A stretch of 64,000 bases of DNA from Altererythrobacter sp. H2 (GCF_035319885.1 NZ_CP141285.1:1116001-1180000); one strand, 5' to 3'; counted from the stretch's first letter, positions 44,113 through 53,417 are shown. Program-made: numbers and translations. Notes: generated by a model not told the origin, from the letters alone.

Positions 44113-44730
44113 TCAATCTTTTCTGAACACGCACCACTGGAAAGACTGGCGATCACCCCACGGGGTCGTGTGATCATCCCGCCATTCGTCGATCAGGTGC
44201 AGGGACGGGCCCAGTTCCCGGCCCAGCGTCTCCGCGTCGTAGCGCTGCACCGGCAGCCCGCTGCACTTTTCGGGGCCATCCAGCGCGAACGTGGCCATGA
44301 CCAGCAGGCCGCCCCTGGTCAGCCCGTGTTCCAGCGCGTTCACATAGGCGGCACGCAGCGCTGGCTCAGTCAGGAAATGAAACACCGCCCGGTCATGCCA
44401 CACATCATAGCTGCGGCTCGGAACCCATAAGGTGATATCCGCCACTTCCCAGTGCACGGCCCCGGCCCGATCGCCCAGCCGTGTTTGCGCCGCCTGCAGC
44501 GCTGCCTCCGAAATATCGAGGACCGTTATGTCGCGCCAGCCCCGCTCCAGCAATGCATCCACCAGTCCGGAAATTCCGCCGCCGATATCGATCAGCGATT
44601 GCCCGGATTCGGCACCGAAGCGGGCAAGCGCATCGAGCGAGGGCCCAGGCGAATCCTGATGCCAGCTCAATCGTTCCGGCGGCCGTTCGCGGTAGACCTC
44701 GTCCCAGTGCTGTTCGCGGTCTTCTGCCAT
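44113..44730 (-). CDS. Class I SAM-dependent methyltransferase
   Basis: 205 residues. SAM motif I is SLIDIGGGISGLVDALLERG; motif for adenine binding VLDISEAALQ; SYDVWHDRAVFHFLTEP resembles thiopurine/selenium-type and Trm9-like small methyltransferases (DUF1698-like). Substrate unknown. Confidence 0.85.
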   Translation of the reverse strand: MAEDREQHWDEVYRERPPERLSWHQDSPGPSLDALARFGAESGQSLIDIGGGISGLVDALLERGWRDITVLDISEAALQAAQTRLGDRAGAVHWEVADITLWVPSRSYDVWHDRAVFHFLTEPALRAAYVNALEHGLTRGGLLVMATFALDGPEKCSGLPVQRYDAETLGRELGPSLHLIDEWRDDHTTPWGDRQSFQWCVFRKD

Positions 44731-44750
44731 GGCCTGTCCTCTCCGGCTGC

Positions 44751-45143
44751 CTAGACCAGCCCCAGCTTGGCCAGTTCCTTCATCACCGATGCCGGCAGCA
44801 CATCGCCTGCCGCTTCGCCTGCCCCAAGATCGCGCGGGGCGTCCTCGCCTGCAAGATAGCGCCAGCCCTGGTGGGCGCGCTTGGGGCGGGGTTCAACGCG
44901 GACCAGCTTGGGTTCGAGATCGATATGCCAGCGACCGCCGGGGGCCTCGCTGAAGCCGAGGATCGCACTGCGCGCCACCAGCGTATGGTCGAGGATCCAG
45001 TAGAGCGAGCCGCCCACCATCTCCGCGTGCCGCTTGGGCAGGTAGCGGGTGGTGAGGCGCACCTCGCGCCGCCCCTCGTACCACCCGGCCAGATCGTCCC
45101 AGGATTTCGCGCCGAACGCGATCTTCGTCATGTGCAGCGGCAT
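44751..45143 (-). CDS. DUF1489 family protein
   Basis: 130 residues from ATG 45143 (MPLHMTKIAFGAKS). Contains RYLPKRHAEMVGGSLYWILDHTLVARSAILGF and GRWHIDLEPKLVRVEPRPKRAHQGWRYL, the alphaproteobacterial DUF1489 pattern. No function known. Upstream of the SDR on the same strand. Confidence 0.86.
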   Translation of the reverse strand: MPLHMTKIAFGAKSWDDLAGWYEGRREVRLTTRYLPKRHAEMVGGSLYWILDHTLVARSAILGFSEAPGGRWHIDLEPKLVRVEPRPKRAHQGWRYLAGEDAPRDLGAGEAAGDVLPASVMKELAKLGLV

Positions 45144-45174
45144 CGGCTCTAATTGGGCTGCCCCAAGGGCGCCT

Positions 45175-45936
45175 TCAAGCCATACTGAGCCCGCCATCCA
45201 CCACAAAGGCCGCGCCGGTTGCGAACTTGCTCTCGTCCGAGGCGAGATAGACGATCAGGTGGGCGATATCTTCGGGCTCGCCCATGCGGCCAATCGGCTG
45301 GGCCAGGCTGAATGCTTCGCGGGTGGCGTCCGGGTCAGGCGTTCCGGCGATCACGCTTTCCACGTTCGGGGTCAGGATCGTGCCCGGCTGGACGCAGTTG
45401 ACCCGCACCCCGTTTTTCTCGCGCGCGCAGTAGAGCGCGATCGACTTGGTCAGCATCGGCACCGCCGCCTTGGCGCTGTTGTAGGCGGCAAGGTCCGCAT
45501 TGGCCTTGACCCCGGCGGCAGAGGAGAAGTTGATCATCGAACCGCCGCCAGACTTTGCCATCAGCGGGATGGCCGCCTTGCACCCCATGAAGATCGAATC
45601 GACATCGAAGGTGTAGCAGCGGCGGAAATCATCCGGGCTGAGATCGGCTATCGAGCCGTAGACGGTGATCGCGGCATTGTTGACCAGCACGTCCAGCCGC
45701 CCGAACTGCGCCTCGATTTCCGCGATCACTTCGCCCCAGCGCGCCCAGTCGGTCACGTCCTGTTCGATGAAGTGGCAGCGGTTGCCCAGCTCCGCCGCCG
45801 CCGCGCGTCCGGCCTCGGCGTTGTAGTCGCTGATGATCACTGTCGCGCCTTCGGCCAGCAGCGCCCGCGCGGCGGCCTTGCCCAGGCCCATGGCCCCGCC
45901 TGTCAGCAATACGATCTTGTCCTGTACCCGTCCCAT
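45175..45936 (-). CDS. Short-chain dehydrogenase/reductase
   Basis: 253 residues. NAD(P) motif TGGAMGLG at the N-terminus, NNAA, and catalytic Ser-Tyr-Lys in NFSSAAGVKANADLAAYNSAKAA. The sequence ends GAAFVVDGGLSMA. The neighbouring DYN after strand 2 suggests NAD preference. Substrate unknown. Confidence 0.93.
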   Translation of the reverse strand: MGRVQDKIVLLTGGAMGLGKAAARALLAEGATVIISDYNAEAGRAAAAELGNRCHFIEQDVTDWARWGEVIAEIEAQFGRLDVLVNNAAITVYGSIADLSPDDFRRCYTFDVDSIFMGCKAAIPLMAKSGGGSMINFSSAAGVKANADLAAYNSAKAAVPMLTKSIALYCAREKNGVRVNCVQPGTILTPNVESVIAGTPDPDATREAFSLAQPIGRMGEPEDIAHLIVYLASDESKFATGAAFVVDGGLSMA

Positions 45937-45969
45937 GCCTGTGTCCTCTCCCGATGAGAGGCCGGGCTA

Positions 45970-47418
45970 TCAGCCGGCGAGGCCGCTTGCCACTGCCAAA
46001 CCTAGGAAGGCGAAGAAGCCCATCGAGTCCGTGATCATGGTCACGAACACGCTGCTGGCGACCGCCGGATCCTGTTTCAGCCGGTCGAAGATCACCGGCA
46101 CCAGCACTCCGGCCAGCCCGGCCACGATAATGTTCACCACCATCGCCAGCGCTATCACCCCGCCCAGCATCGGGGTGAACAGGAACCCGGTGGCGAGCCC
46201 GATCAGCACCGCAATGGTTGCCCCGTTGAGCACGGCCACCCGCAGCTCGCGCCACAGGATGCGCCCGGTATTGGCGCGGGTCAGCTGGTTCATCGCAATG
46301 GCGCGCACCGCCACCGCCATGGTCTGGGTGCCGGCATTGCCGCCGATGCTGGCGACGATCGGCATCAGCACCGCCAGTGCGACGAGTTGCTCGATCGCCG
46401 CACCGAAGAAGGCGATGATCGCGCTGCCGACCACGGCCGTGCCGAGATTCGCCACCAGCCAGCGGACCCGCGCGGCATAGGCTTCGCGGATCGGTTCGTT
46501 GATGTCGCCGTCGCCCGCGCCGGACAGCAGCAGCACGTCTTCGCCCGCTTCCTCGGCGATGATGTGGACAATGTCGTCCACCGTCATCTGCCCGACCAGG
46601 CGCCCTTCCTCATCGACCACCGCGGCCGAAATCAGCGCGTATTTCTGGAACATCAGCGCGACCTCTTCCTGGTCGAGACTGACCGGGATCAGGGTCTGGT
46701 CGCGCTTCATCACGTCGGCCAGCGCAATATGGCGCGGGGTGGTGAGGATCCAGGAAAGCGCGCAGGTGCCGAGCGGGTGGTGCTTGTGGTCGACCACGAA
46801 CACCTCGAAGAATTCATGGGCGAGGTCGTTGTGATCGCGCAGGTAGTCGATCAGGTCGCCCACCGTCATGTGTTCGGGCACGGCCACCACGTCGCGGCTC
46901 ATCAGGCGCCCGGCGGTCTCTTCCGGGTAGGCGAGCGCGGTTTCGATGGCGACGCGGTCCTCGTCGTCCATTTCGGCCAGGACGGCGCGCTGGTCTTCCT
47001 TGTCAAGGTCTTCGATCAGCTGGACCGCGTCATCGGTTTCCAGCTGCTCGGCAATGGCGGCGACCGCATCGGCGGGCAGCGCCTCCATCATGCTTTCGCG
47101 GACCCAGTCGTTGAGCTCGGCAATCACGTCCGAGGTCATCAGATCGGTGATGGCAGCGGCGAGGAAGGCACGTTCCTCCCGCCCGAGCAGTTCGAGCAGG
47201 TCGGCAATGTCGGCAGCGTGGAGCGGCTCTACCAGGTCATAGACCAGCCCCTTGTCGCCTGCTTCCAGCGCATCGCGCACGGTGCGGACATAATCCGCTT
47301 TCAGCGTGTTCTCGGTATCGAGCCGGGAATCGTTGATCCGGTCGTCCGGGCGCGCGCCTTCTTCGGCCGCCGGGGCGGCTGTCATCAGTTCGTCGTCGGG
47401 ATGCACCGGACTGGCCAT
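45970..47418 (-). CDS. mgtE: Magnesium transporter MgtE
   Basis: 482 residues. N-terminal MgtE_N domain (LVEPLHAADIADLLELL), two CBS domains (about 170-300) with SRDVVAVPEHMTVGDLIDYLRDH, and a C-terminal channel part with five membrane helices, including SIGGNAGTQTMAVAVRAIAM. Regulated Mg2+ uptake, gated by Mg2+ binding between N and CBS domains. The ATG coincides with the expected transcription start of an upstream promoter. Confidence 0.95.
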   Translation of the reverse strand: MASPVHPDDELMTAAPAAEEGARPDDRINDSRLDTENTLKADYVRTVRDALEAGDKGLVYDLVEPLHAADIADLLELLGREERAFLAAAITDLMTSDVIAELNDWVRESMMEALPADAVAAIAEQLETDDAVQLIEDLDKEDQRAVLAEMDDEDRVAIETALAYPEETAGRLMSRDVVAVPEHMTVGDLIDYLRDHNDLAHEFFEVFVVDHKHHPLGTCALSWILTTPRHIALADVMKRDQTLIPVSLDQEEVALMFQKYALISAAVVDEEGRLVGQMTVDDIVHIIAEEAGEDVLLLSGAGDGDINEPIREAYAARVRWLVANLGTAVVGSAIIAFFGAAIEQLVALAVLMPIVASIGGNAGTQTMAVAVRAIAMNQLTRANTGRILWRELRVAVLNGATIAVLIGLATGFLFTPMLGGVIALAMVVNIIVAGLAGVLVPVIFDRLKQDPAVASSVFVTMITDSMGFFAFLGLAVASGLAG

Positions 47419-47424
47419 CGCGCC

Positions 47425-47452
47425 GGTCTAGGCGGGCAGCGCGGAAAAGCAA
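47425..47452 (-). promoter_or_regulatory. Possible promoter of mgtE
   Basis: On the minus strand TTGCTT (47452-47447), 16-base spacer, TAGACC (47430-47425). The predicted start site falls at or next to the mgtE ATG at 47418, so the message could be leaderless. Weak -10. Confidence 0.3.
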
Positions 47453-47470
47453 GCTGGCGGCGCGGGCGGG

Positions 47471-47498
47471 GTGACAACGGTCACAACATGCCTATATC
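47471..47498 (+). promoter_or_regulatory. Predicted promoter of the cyclophilin gene
   Basis: GTGACA (47471-47476), 16-base spacer, TATATC (47493-47498). The -35 also forms part of an inverted repeat GTGAC-AACG-GTCAC (47471-47484), which could bind a regulator. Confidence 0.4.
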
Positions 47499-47525
47499 GG
47501 CCCCCGACTTCAAAGGAGATACCTG

Positions 47526-47990
47526 ATGACCGGACAGACGCTTACCCTCACTCTCGATTGCGGCGACGGAAAGGGCGGCGATGTCGTCATCAAGTTGCGG
47601 CCCGACCTGGCCCCCGGCCATGTCGAGCGCATCACCGAGCTGGTCGGCGAAGGCTTCTATGACGGGGTCAAGTTCCACCGCGTGATCGACGGGTTCATGG
47701 CGCAGGGCGGTTGCCCCAACGGCACCGGCATGGGCGGCAGCAGCAAGCCCGACCTCAAGGCCGAATTCAACGCCGAACCGCACGTGCGCGGCGTGTGCTC
47801 GATGGCCCGCACCCAGGTGCCCGACAGCGCCAACAGCCAGTTCTTCATCTGCCTCGATGATGCCCGCTTCCTCGACCGCCAGTACACGGTCTGGGGCGTG
47901 GTCGAGAGCGGCATGGAACACGTCGACGGGCTGCCCAAGGGCGAGCCGCCGCGCAATCCCGGCAAGATCGTCAAGGCGACGGTAGAGTAA
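47526..47990 (+). CDS. Cyclophilin-type peptidyl-prolyl isomerase
   Basis: 154 residues, no leader, so cytoplasmic (PpiB-like). FHRVIDGFMAQGGCPNGTG and SANSQFFICLDD are cyclophilin hallmarks, with the catalytic Arg in FHRV. AAAGGAG ribosome binding site 7 bases before the ATG. Convergent with a LysR gene; a shared hairpin lies between. Confidence 0.95.
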   Translation: MTGQTLTLTLDCGDGKGGDVVIKLRPDLAPGHVERITELVGEGFYDGVKFHRVIDGFMAQGGCPNGTGMGGSSKPDLKAEFNAEPHVRGVCSMARTQVPDSANSQFFICLDDARFLDRQYTVWGVVESGMEHVDGLPKGEPPRNPGKIVKATVE

Positions 47991-48005
47991 TCATCCGCAG
48001 CTAGC

Positions 48006-48038
48006 CCTCTCCCCTTGCGGGAGAGGGCTTCTGTTTGC
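48006..48038. terminator. Bidirectional hairpin between convergent genes
   Basis: GCCCTCTCCC (48006-48015) and GGGAGAGGGC (48021-48030) form a perfect 10-bp stem with a 5-base loop, followed on the plus strand by TTCTGTTT. It probably ends the cyclophilin transcript. The same CTCTCCCC...GGGGAGAG sequence type recurs as an insertion in egtB, so this may be a repeat used as a terminator. Confidence 0.7.
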
Positions 48039-48044
48039 CCTGAG

Positions 48045-48932
48045 CTATAGCCCCGCCTGCACCAGCCAGTCGTGGAACAGCCGCACCGGCCGGTCTTCCA
48101 GCGCGGTCGGCTTGCAGACGAACCAGTAGCTGTAAGGGCTTTCGACCTTGGCGCCGTAGAGGTTGGTCAGCCGGTTGTCGTCGGCCCGGCGCAGGTGATC
48201 GTCATGCATGATCGCGATGCCCAGCCCTTCGGCCGCCGCCGCGAGCAGCAGCTGTCCGGAATCGTAGTGGTCGATCGCCGCCGGTTCGAGGTCTTCCAGG
48301 TCGAGCGCGCGTTTCCAGGCGGTGAAGCTGTCCGGCAGTTCGTTGTGGATCAGGAAGGTCTGGCGCGAGAGCCGCTCCCGGTCCGGCGCATCGCCCAACT
48401 GCTCGGCCAGCGCGCGGCTGGTGATGGCGTGGACCTTGTTGTAATCAAGCCGCACCGCATGGAGCGCGGTTTCCGGGCCCTTGCTCAGGATGATCGCCGC
48501 ATCGAGCGTGTCGCCGACCCGGTCTTCCAGATGCGGCCCCGTATCGATGTCGATGTGGAGCAGCGGGTGCAGCCGCCGCAGCTCGGCCAGGCGCGGGAAC
48601 AGGCGCTGGCTGCCGAACAGCGGCAGCACCCCAAGGTGAAGCCGCAGCAGCGAAATCTTCTCCGACTGCCCTTCCACCGCCCGGGCCAGCGCATCGAAGT
48701 GGGGGCTGACCGCCTCGTAGAAATTCTGCCCGTCGTCGGTCAGCTGCATGGATTGCCGGGCACGGGTGAACAGCTTCTTGCCGACGAATTCCTCGAGATT
48801 GGCAATCCGGCGGGACAGTGCCGAGGGGCTGAGGCCCAGCTCGTCTGCCGCACCGCGGGCAGAGCCGGACCGCACGGTTCGCATGAACGCTTCGAGGGCA
48901 CGCAACGGGGGGAGGCGGCGACTTGGCATCAT
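48045..48932 (-). CDS. LysR-family transcriptional regulator (GcvA-like)
   Basis: 295 residues. N-terminal helix-turn-helix PPLRALEAFMRTVRSGSARGAADELGLSPSALSRRIANLE, then a GcvA-like ligand-binding domain (FLIHNELPDSFTAWKR). Its likely operator, CTTGCG-N10-CGCAAG, lies 9 bases upstream of the start. Target and ligand unknown. Confidence 0.92.
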   Translation of the reverse strand: MMPSRRLPPLRALEAFMRTVRSGSARGAADELGLSPSALSRRIANLEEFVGKKLFTRARQSMQLTDDGQNFYEAVSPHFDALARAVEGQSEKISLLRLHLGVLPLFGSQRLFPRLAELRRLHPLLHIDIDTGPHLEDRVGDTLDAAIILSKGPETALHAVRLDYNKVHAITSRALAEQLGDAPDRERLSRQTFLIHNELPDSFTAWKRALDLEDLEPAAIDHYDSGQLLLAAAAEGLGIAIMHDDHLRRADDNRLTNLYGAKVESPYSYWFVCKPTALEDRPVRLFHDWLVQAGL

Positions 48933-48940
48933 AAGGGCTC

Positions 48941-48962
48941 CTTGCGCGCAGAGTTACGCAAG
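48941..48962. promoter_or_regulatory. Palindromic candidate LysR-type operator
   Basis: CTTGCG (48941-48946) and CGCAAG (48957-48962) are perfect inverted arms around 10 bases, immediately upstream of the LysR gene. The TTGCG...CGCAA arrangement fits the T-N11-A LysR box, suggesting autoregulation. Confidence 0.5.
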
Positions 48963-49007
48963 TCGAGCAAAAAGGGATGCAAAAATAGCAACCGACTGGC
49001 GAAAAAA

Positions 49008-49937
49008 TCAGGCCGAGGTTGCAGGTTCCGGAAGTTCGGGGGCGTGGAGGCGCAACTTGCGGACGTGGGTTTCGTTGCCTTCGATCACCTCGATCCGCCA
49101 GCCGCTGGGGTGGACCACGACTGACCCCACCGGCGGCACCTGCTCCGCCAGCACGAAGGCCAGCCCGCCCAGGGTATCGACCGATTCCTCGACTTCCGCC
49201 AGGCGCGGGTCGATTCGCTGCGCCACATCATCCAGCTCGGCCCGGGCGTCACATTCCCACAGGCCCTCGGAAACCGGCACGATCAGCTCCTCGGGCGCAT
49301 CGTCATGCTCGTCCTCGATATTGCCGACGATTTCCTCCACCAGATCCTCGATCGTGATCACGCCGTCGGTGCCGGAAAATTCGTCGAGCACGATCGCAAG
49401 GTGGGTGCGGCGGGCGCGCATGTCGGCCAGCACGTCGATCGCCTTGCGCGTCTGCGGCACGTAGAGCGGTTCGCGCATCAGGGTGGTCCATTCCCCGGTG
49501 GGCGCGGTGCCGCGCGCCAGGAACGGAAATACGTCCTTGATGTGGATCATGCCGATCACGTCATCCAGTGTTTCGCGATAGACCGGCATCCGCGAATGGC
49601 CCTGCTCGGCGAACACCGCAATCAGTTCGTCCCAGCCGATCCCGGCTTCCACCGCGACGATTTCGCCGCGTGGAATCGCCACGTCGTCGGCATCGTGCTC
49701 GCTGAAATGGAGCAGGTTGCGCATCATCTGGCGCTCTATCTGCGACAGGTCGCCATCGTCCGAAGCGGGGCCCGAACCGGAACCGGTCCCGTTCTCTTCC
49801 TCGTGTTCGTCGATGGCCTCTTCGAGCTGGGCACGCAGCGAGCGTTCGCCGCTGCCGCCTTCAAAGAGGTTGCGGATGGCGAGCCATAGCCCGCCGCTAC
49901 TGTCCGCATCTCCTGCGGGAGGGTTAGGATCGGGCAT
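49008..49937 (-). CDS. corC: CorC/HlyC-type CBS-domain protein
   Basis: 309 residues from ATG 49937. Two CBS domains (residues about 80-200: MPVYRETLDDVIGMIHIKDVFPFL and HLAIVLDEFSGTDGVITIEDLVEEIVGNIEDEHD), then a C-terminal CorC_HlyC domain. The Mg2+/Co2+ efflux (CorC) role is by family. The last member of miaB-phoH-(ABM)-ybeY-corC on the minus strand, 20 bases after ybeY. Confidence 0.92.
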   Translation of the reverse strand: MPDPNPPAGDADSSGGLWLAIRNLFEGGSGERSLRAQLEEAIDEHEEENGTGSGSGPASDDGDLSQIERQMMRNLLHFSEHDADDVAIPRGEIVAVEAGIGWDELIAVFAEQGHSRMPVYRETLDDVIGMIHIKDVFPFLARGTAPTGEWTTLMREPLYVPQTRKAIDVLADMRARRTHLAIVLDEFSGTDGVITIEDLVEEIVGNIEDEHDDAPEELIVPVSEGLWECDARAELDDVAQRIDPRLAEVEESVDTLGGLAFVLAEQVPPVGSVVVHPSGWRIEVIEGNETHVRKLRLHAPELPEPATSA

Positions 49938-49957
49938 GGCCCTGTGTGTCACTCCGT

Positions 49958-50458
49958 TCATTCGTTGGGGCCATATGGGTCCGCGATACCGATAATTGCA
50001 AGTGCCTTGACCTCCAGTGCTTCCATCGCCTCGGCCTGTGCCGCGGAATCGACGTGGTCGTGGCCGGCCAGATGGAGCAGGCCGTGGACCATCAGGTGCG
50101 CGGCGTGATGCTCCAGCGGCACCTCTTTCTCTGCCGCCTCGCGGGCGCAGGTCTCGTAAGCGAGCGCGATATCGCCCAGCAGTTCCGGCGGGCCATCGGC
50201 AGCCAGGGCGAGCAGTTCATCGCGCGCAAGCATCGGGAAACTGAGCACATTGGTCGGCTTGTCGCGCCCGCGCCATTCGCGGTTGAGCGCGTGGACTTCG
50301 GCGTCGGACGTCAGGAGCAGGCTGACCTCAAGCCGCGCGTTGGCCAGCGCCGGTTCGACCTGCGCCGCGGCATGGGCGGCGCGGCTGGCCAGAGCTTCCC
50401 AGTCGCCCCATTCGCCTTGTGGGGTGGGCCAGTGTTCGGTTTCGATTTCGAGGTTCAT
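49958..50458 (-). CDS. ybeY: Endoribonuclease YbeY
   Basis: 166 residues from ATG 50458 (GTG 50461 is also possible). The zinc motif HGLLHLAGHDH (HGxLHLxGHDH) is intact, with TNVLSFP upstream. Needed for 16S rRNA 3' maturation and ribosome quality control. In most genomes it directly follows phoH; here another gene lies between. Confidence 0.96.
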   Translation of the reverse strand: MNLEIETEHWPTPQGEWGDWEALASRAAHAAAQVEPALANARLEVSLLLTSDAEVHALNREWRGRDKPTNVLSFPMLARDELLALAADGPPELLGDIALAYETCAREAAEKEVPLEHHAAHLMVHGLLHLAGHDHVDSAAQAEAMEALEVKALAIIGIADPYGPNE

Positions 50459-50504
50459 CACCGTAACCGGTACGTCAGGGGAAAAGGTGGGTTCAACTCC
50501 ATCG

Positions 50505-50819
50505 TCATTCTCCAGATTCTTCCCCCGTCCATGACGAGTAGTGGTGGACCCCGCAGGCGATCACATATTTGTCCATGCCGGGTGGAATCACTGCGGTATT
50601 CCAGTTCTCTCCGGCGAACGCCGCGAGCGAGGCTTCGTCTTCCCATTGGGAGATCATCGCATATTCGTCGCTCGCCCAGCGCGACGGCCGGAGGATCTGA
50701 ACATCACCTGCCCCCTCCTTGTCCGCCACTGCAGCTATCGAGACAGACGCGAACTTCCGTTCGAATTCCTCCCGCAGCTCAGGGTGTATTCGAACCCGGA
50801 AAATCCTGGTGATCGTCAT
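50505..50819 (-). CDS. ABM-domain (antibiotic biosynthesis monooxygenase-type) protein
   Basis: 104 residues from ATG 50819 (MTITRIFRVRIHPELREEFERKF). The ferredoxin-like ABM fold is suggested by the N-terminal strand, RPSRWASDEYAMISQWEDEASLAAFAGENW and a conserved Trp/His pattern. Members are monooxygenases or heme-degrading enzymes; activity unknown. The frame continues 59 codons upstream, but only this part looks real. It interrupts phoH-ybeY and its base composition is less GC-rich than its neighbours, consistent with recent acquisition. Confidence 0.78.
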   Translation of the reverse strand: MTITRIFRVRIHPELREEFERKFASVSIAAVADKEGAGDVQILRPSRWASDEYAMISQWEDEASLAAFAGENWNTAVIPPGMDKYVIACGVHHYSSWTGEESGE

Positions 50820-50877
50820 CTGAATTTCCGTGGTCGCTGGCCTGTCTGAAAGCAATCGATAGCAGCCGGCTGCGGTG

Positions 50878-51906
50878 CTAACCCGGCCCCTCGTACGCCT
50901 CCACGATCCGGCCCACGATCGGGTGGCGGACCACGTCGGCGGCAGTGAAGCGGATCGTGCCGAAGCCTTCGACGCCTTCCAGCTTCTCGACCGCATCGGC
51001 CAGGCCGCTCATCCGGTCGCCGCCGGGGATATCGACCTGGCGCGGGTCGCCGCACACCACCATCCGGCTGTTCTGGCCGAACCGGGTGAGGAACATCTTC
51101 ATCTGTTCGCGGGTGGTGTTCTGCGCCTCGTCCAGGATGATGAAGCTGTCCGCCAGGGTGCGCCCGCGCATGAAGGCGATCGGGGCGATCTCGATCTCGC
51201 CGCTGGCCAGCCGCCGCTCGACCTGCTCGGGTGGCATGGTGTCATAGAGCGCGTCGTAGAGCGGGCGGAGATAGGGATCGACCTTGTCCTTCATGTCGCC
51301 GGGCAGGAAGCCGAGCTTTTCGCCTGCCTCCACCGCCGGGCGGCTGAGGATCAGGCGCTGGACGCTGCCGTTGATCAGCTGCGCCACCGCCTGCGCCACG
51401 GCGAGGTAGGTCTTGCCGGTGCCCGCCGGGCCGAGCGCGAAGATAATGTCGTCACGCGCCAGACTGCGCATGTAGGTCGCCTGAGTGGCGCTGCGCGGCA
51501 CGATGGTCTTGCGGCGGGTCCGGATCATGATCGGCGGGCCGCCGTTTTCCTCCGACAGGATGCCGTCGAGCGCCGGTTCGTTCGACATCACGATCAGCGC
51601 CTCGATTGCGCCTGCGTCCAGTTCCTGCCCCAGAGCCAGCCGGTCATACATCGATTGCAGGGTATCGCGGGCGCGGGCCACGCTGTCTTCCGGGCCTTCG
51701 ATCAGCACCCGGTCGCCGCGCGCGGAAATGAACACGCCGAGCCGGTTTTCCACCTGCACCAGGTTGGCGTCGAACTGGCCGAACAGGGGCACCAGCAGGC
51801 TCTGGTTGTCGAATGCCAGCTCCGCCCGGGCGCGGCGCGCCTCGCGCTGCACGACAGGGGAAGGCGAGATCGCCGGATGTCCGGCGCGGGTTGGTCTACG
51901 GCCCAT
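50878..51906 (-). CDS. ybeZ: PhoH-like ATPase (YbeZ)
   Basis: 342 residues. Walker A GPAGTGKTYLA (about residues 152-162), Walker B FIILDEAQN, RNase-helper family. Works with YbeY in RNA metabolism. Upstream gene is miaB on the same strand, with 167 bases between. Confidence 0.95.
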   Translation of the reverse strand: MGRRPTRAGHPAISPSPVVQREARRARAELAFDNQSLLVPLFGQFDANLVQVENRLGVFISARGDRVLIEGPEDSVARARDTLQSMYDRLALGQELDAGAIEALIVMSNEPALDGILSEENGGPPIMIRTRRKTIVPRSATQATYMRSLARDDIIFALGPAGTGKTYLAVAQAVAQLINGSVQRLILSRPAVEAGEKLGFLPGDMKDKVDPYLRPLYDALYDTMPPEQVERRLASGEIEIAPIAFMRGRTLADSFIILDEAQNTTREQMKMFLTRFGQNSRMVVCGDPRQVDIPGGDRMSGLADAVEKLEGVEGFGTIRFTAADVVRHPIVGRIVEAYEGPG

Positions 51907-52073
51907 GCAGCTCCTTGGTTTGCGATTCGAAGCTTACGCCGATGGCAGGCAGGCGCAAGCGGGGGGCCGGGGCGAGGCTGGGGAAAGTAACCCCGGTGTC
52001 ACGCAAATACCGCGCACCGGGCAGTTTGTTCCGGCAGGTGGCACAAAGCGGGGACCGGAAGCCGTTTCGGCGC

Positions 52074-53417
52074 TCAGGCTGGCACGGACGCCAGCAATCG
52101 CCCGGCCAGCGAATTGGGCCCAGCTTCGACCAGTTCGACTTCGACCAGATCGCCCAGCGCCGCGTCACCTTCGAACCAGACCGATTGCAGCCAGGGCGAC
52201 TTGCCCAGCCATTGCCCGGGAAGCTTCCCGGTCCGCTCCACCAGCACCGCGCAACGCTTGCCAACACTGGCCTGATTGAAGGCGTGCTGATCGCGGTTGA
52301 GCGCGGCCTGCAGGCGCTGGAGCCGCTCGTCCATCACTTGCGGCGCGATCTGGCCGTCCATGGTCGCGGCGGGGGTGCCGGGGCGGGGCGAGTACTTGAA
52401 GCTGTAGGCCTGGGCATAGCCCACCGCATCGACCAGTTTCAGCGTATCTGCGAACTCGGCATCGGTTTCGCCCGGAAAGCCGACGATGAAATCGCCGCTG
52501 AGCGCAATGTCTGGCCGGGCGGCCCGGAACCGGTCCAGCAGCCTGAGGTAGCTCTCGGCGGTGTGGCTGCGGTTCATCGCCTTCAGCACCCGGTCATTGC
52601 CGCTCTGCACCGGCAGGTGGAGGTAAGGCATGAGCTTGTCGACCTCGCCGTGCGCGGCGATCAGGTCTTCGTTCATGTCGGCCGGGTGGCTGGTGGTGTA
52701 GCGGATCCGGGCAAGCCCATCGATGCCCGCGAGCCGCCGGATCAGGCCGCCGAGCCCGACAGTGCGGCCCTTGTCGTCCTCCCCGCTCCAGGCGTTGACG
52801 TTCTGGCCGAGCAGGGTGATCTCGCGCGCCCCGGCCGCTACCAGCTTGTCCGCTTCGGCCACGAGATCCCTGAACGGGCGGGATATTTCCGCCCCGCGGG
52901 TATAGGGCACCACGCAGTAAGTGCAGAACTTATCGCACCCTTCCTGCACCGTCAGGAAAGCCGAAGGGGCGCTCTTGCGGCGGGCGGGCAGGGAATCGAA
53001 CTTGGCGATCGGCGGCATGTCCGTGTCGGTGCTGCGTTCACCTTTGACCGCCCGGTCCAGCATTTCCGGGAGGCGGTGATAGGCTTGCGGGCCGACCACC
53101 ATGCTGACCGCCGGAGCGCGGGCCATGATTTCCTCGCCCTCGGCCTGGGCGACGCAGCCGGCGACTGCGATCAGAGGTTCCTTGCCCGCCTCGCGCCCCG
53201 CCTTCACCAGCCGGCCGATATCGGAATAGACCTTCTCCGCCGCTTTCTCGCGGATGTGGCAGGTGTTGAGCACCACCAGGTCCGCTTCCTCGCCCTCGGG
53301 CGCAGGCGTGATGCCGCGCTGGGCGAGCAGCTCGGCCATGCGTTCGCCGTCGTAGACGTTCATCTGGCAGCCGAAGCTTTTGACCCGGTAGGTCTGCGGA
53401 GGGGCGGAGGATTTCAT
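52074..53417 (-). CDS. miaB: tRNA-2-methylthio-N6-dimethylallyladenosine synthase
   Basis: Adds the methylthio group to i6A37 in tRNA. 447 residues. N-terminal MTTase domain with its three Cys (CQMN near residue 15, [14 protein letters not shown]), radical-SAM cluster CDKFCTYC (CxxxCxxC), and C-terminal TRAM domain. First gene of miaB-phoH-ABM-ybeY-corC; it follows plsC by 46 bases. Confidence 0.97.
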   Translation of the reverse strand: MKSSAPPQTYRVKSFGCQMNVYDGERMAELLAQRGITPAPEGEEADLVVLNTCHIREKAAEKVYSDIGRLVKAGREAGKEPLIAVAGCVAQAEGEEIMARAPAVSMVVGPQAYHRLPEMLDRAVKGERSTDTDMPPIAKFDSLPARRKSAPSAFLTVQEGCDKFCTYCVVPYTRGAEISRPFRDLVAEADKLVAAGAREITLLGQNVNAWSGEDDKGRTVGLGGLIRRLAGIDGLARIRYTTSHPADMNEDLIAAHGEVDKLMPYLHLPVQSGNDRVLKAMNRSHTAESYLRLLDRFRAARPDIALSGDFIVGFPGETDAEFADTLKLVDAVGYAQAYSFKYSPRPGTPAATMDGQIAPQVMDERLQRLQAALNRDQHAFNQASVGKRCAVLVERTGKLPGQWLGKSPWLQSVWFEGDAALGDLVEVELVEAGPNSLAGRLLASVPA

